Shown: piece by piece, positions 5,141 to 6,669 of the stretch
Layout: each line of letters begins with the position of its first letter
Numbering within the stretch: position 1 is the stretch's first letter
Assembly: GCA_046498185.1 (NCBI GenBank)
Contig: JAWOBE010000225.1
Location: 1-6,669, forward strand
Source of the DNA: CAYXDR01 sp046498185
GTDB lineage: Bacteria > Desulfobacterota > DSM-4660 > Desulfatiglandales > Desulfatiglandaceae
Reading direction: 5' to 3'
DNA length: 6,669 nt
Notes under the pieces: model-generated
The model's database searches: none
What the model was told of the DNA's origin: nothing
Seen by the model: the letters and a program-made list of their open reading frames with translations, nothing else
Position numbers and translations under genes: made by a program

Positions 5141-6007
5141 ATGAAAAAGGAAATACCAGGCAAAACTGATTCAAGCCCGATCGACGATCATCCACGAAGC
5201 CGGCCCTCGGCCAGTGTGGTGCTGGCAGCAGGCAAGGGGTCCAGAATGATCGGTTACGACGGCTGCAAGGCGCTGCTTCCCCTGGTACCGGGGAAAAATC
5301 TTTTCGAAGGGCACCGTCCGATGCTTCTTCATATCCTTGAAAGTCTGCCTTCCGGACCTGCAGCCCTGGTTGTTCATCACCGGAAAAACGAGGTGATAAA
5401 GCAAACCGCAGGGCTTTCACTGACATACTGCGAGCAGCCTGTTCTGAACGGCACAGGGGGTGCACTCCTGGCGGCCCGAAGTTTTCTCGAACAAAATGCC
5501 GAAGCCGGTATCGTAATAACGATGGGCGATGTCCCGCTCGTAACCGGGGATGCCTATTACAAGCTCATTCAAGCACTCGAAAATGTCCACATGGCGGTGC
5601 TTGCATTCGTTCCCACCGATAAAAAACGATACGGGCTGCTGGAAGTGGAAGGAAACCGGGTCAAACGGATCGTAGAGTGGGAATACTGGCACCGCTATTC
5701 AGAACCTGAGCAAGCAAAACTTTATTTGTGCAACTCAGGAATTTATGCGGTGAGAGGTTCCACACTTCTCGACTACCTGCCGGTTTTAGAATCCAGGCCC
5801 CACAGGGTGACGAAACGTCGTGGAGAAGCCGATGTCATTGTCGAGGAATTTTTCATTACGGATCTCGTGGAATATTTGAATGAAGGCGGGCTTACGGTCG
5901 GGTATCTGCACGCCGCCGAAGAACAGGAGGTCATGGGGGTGGACGACCCCTCCGCCCTCCAAAAGGTCCAGGAACTCTACGCCCGGCGATCCCCGAAAAT
6001 CTTCTGA
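5141..6007 (+). CDS. GlmU-like NTP transferase domain protein, 288 aa
   Basis: A single nucleotidyltransferase domain that should transfer a nucleoside monophosphate from an NTP to a sugar phosphate or similar acceptor. The Rossmann-like start VVLAAGKGSRM (26-36) is the NTP-binding loop, with K43 shortly after. Further GlmU-like marks are EQPVLNGTGGALLAA (98-112), MGDVPL (128-133) with the metal-binding D130, RYGLLEVE (163-170), NSGIY (198-202), ITDLVEYLNEGG (239-250) and GVDDP (266-270), where E. coli GlmU has GVNN with the second metal ligand. The left-handed beta-helix acetyltransferase half of GlmU (about 456 aa) is absent, and there are no hexapeptide repeats. The first 22 residues are polar. 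The substrate is unknown: UTP with N-acetylglucosamine-1-phosphate is the nearest guess, but a hexose, aminosugar or cofactor substrate is equally possible. ATG 5141 has only a weak upstream Shine-Dalgarno. The gene lies 102 bp after rtcB and may be a separate unit. Its stop is eight bases from that of the convergent DUF3426 gene. Confidence 0.85.
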   Translation: MKKEIPGKTDSSPIDDHPRSRPSASVVLAAGKGSRMIGYDGCKALLPLVPGKNLFEGHRPMLLHILESLPSGPAALVVHHRKNEVIKQTAGLSLTYCEQPVLNGTGGALLAARSFLEQNAEAGIVITMGDVPLVTGDAYYKLIQALENVHMAVLAFVPTDKKRYGLLEVEGNRVKRIVEWEYWHRYSEPEQAKLYLCNSGIYAVRGSTLLDYLPVLESRPHRVTKRRGEADVIVEEFFITDLVEYLNEGGLTVGYLHAAEEQEVMGVDDPSALQKVQELYARRSPKIF

Positions 6008-6015
6008 AACTATTT

Positions 6016-6669
6016 TTATAAAGTTCCCGGAACCGAGCTGACGGCTTCAACAGTAAATTCAACTACATTTTCCGGAAGATCCTCGAATACGATGGTGAAC
6101 GGAATCGAAGAGCCGGAAGGAACATCGACGTTCAAGCCGTCCATTCCATCCTTGTTGTCCATCGCCATCGCTATCTCTTCGGTGGACATAACTTTAAGCT
6201 TATCATCATCTATAGGATTTCCGGCGTAAACCGTGCGCTTCGAAACCACCGCTTCCTTCTCGTCCAGGATGCTTCCTTGCAACTGTATGAAACTCCTGCT
6301 GTCCGGAAATTCATTTTTTACATTCCCTCGAATCACAAAAAGTTTATCGGTGGTCTCGGACTCGACAAAATTTCCTGAAACCCCGGAAAACACGAGACGG
6401 CTGATACCGGCATCCGGCGTTTCTTCTGCTGGTTCAAAAAACGTCACCGGAACATATTTTTCAATATATTCCTTGGTCAACTCCGGATTCCAATAATAAA
6501 AGGCAGCAACAGTCAAAACGAGCACCAGGATAAGCAGCAGGAGAAAGCGAAAAACCCGCCACAAAACAGACGGTCTTTTTTTCTCATGTTTTGAACCAGG
6601 AAAAACATCCTTGGCATCCCCTTCGACATTCACCGTGCGCTTACGCTTTCTGGAAGCAGGCAGATCTTC
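6016..6669 (-). CDS. DUF3426 domain membrane protein, 5'-truncated by the window edge
   Basis: The reading frame is open from the stop at 6016-6018 to the window edge, giving at least 217 residues; the true start lies outside. A GTG at 6633 would make 205 aa, but the frame continues upstream as EDLPASRKRKRT, so it is probably not the start. A basic cytoplasmic stretch (HEKKRPSVLWR) precedes one membrane helix (about residues 38-59 here, FRFLLLLILVLVLTVAAFYYW). After it comes an outer beta-rich domain with DUF3426 character: LVFSGVSGNF, LFVIRGNVKNEF, IQLQGSILDEK, VVSKRTVYAGNPI, IPFTIVFEDLP and EFTVEAVSS. In Desulfobacterota, DUF3426 proteins usually carry an N-terminal MJ0042-type zinc ribbon, which would lie beyond the right edge. 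The function is unknown. It is convergent with the nucleotidyltransferase, eight bases between stops, with no terminator visible. Confidence 0.82.
   Translation of the reverse strand, partial: EDLPASRKRKRTVNVEGDAKDVFPGSKHEKKRPSVLWRVFRFLLLLILVLVLTVAAFYYWNPELTKEYIEKYVPVTFFEPAEETPDAGISRLVFSGVSGNFVESETTDKLFVIRGNVKNEFPDSRSFIQLQGSILDEKEAVVSKRTVYAGNPIDDDKLKVMSTEEIAMAMDNKDGMDGLNVDVPSGSSIPFTIVFEDLPENVVEFTVEAVSSVPGTL

Overview
The window looks like chromosomal DNA of moderate GC content from a Gram-negative, probably anaerobic, member of the Desulfobacterota (former Deltaproteobacteria). This is an inference. It rests on a DUF3426-type membrane protein, small Cys-rich proteins of a kind I associate with that group, a periplasmic PBP4-type peptidase, and an intergenic inverted repeat ending in GATGG-TTCG-AAAAAGT, which I associate with genomes of that group. 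There is no rRNA, tRNA, CRISPR array or transposase.

Layout. Positions 1-186: non-coding, with a REP-like hairpin at the extreme left. Positions 187-1750 (+): a 103-aa protein of unknown function overlapping by 17 bases a secreted D-Ala-D-Ala carboxypeptidase/endopeptidase of the PBP4 (S13) family. Positions 1807-2310 (-): a tightly coupled pair encoding a possible OB-fold protein and a small zinc-ribbon protein. Positions 2311-2749: no gene, but a MITE-like nested inverted repeat of about 160 bp with a possible 5-bp target duplication, then AT-rich DNA with one short palindrome. Positions 2750-3034 (-): a 94-aa protein with nine cysteines. Positions 3091-5038 (+): archease followed by the RNA ligase RtcB, divergent from the nine-cysteine gene. 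Positions 5141-6007 (+): a free-standing GlmU-like nucleotidyltransferase domain. Positions 6016-6669 (-): a membrane-anchored DUF3426 protein whose N-terminus lies outside the window.

How the genes work together. The clearest functional unit is archease-RtcB. RtcB joins RNA 2',3'-cyclic phosphate or 3'-phosphate ends to 5'-OH ends using GTP, and archease promotes RtcB guanylylation and multiple turnover. No rtcA or rtcR is visible. Transcription appears to start from a near-consensus sigma-70-type promoter (TTGACA, 17-bp spacer, TAAAAT) that would place the transcript start at or next to the archease AUG, predicting a leaderless mRNA. The divergent Cys-rich gene shares this 56-bp region. The PBP4-like gene and its small overlapping partner form a separate cell-wall unit. 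The nucleotidyltransferase and the DUF3426 gene are convergent and show no obvious link to the RNA ligase.

There is no clear case for a wholly new multi-gene system. The most distinctive points are the predicted leaderless archease transcript, the two repeat elements, and the cluster of small Cys-rich or OB-like proteins beside the RNA ligase pair.
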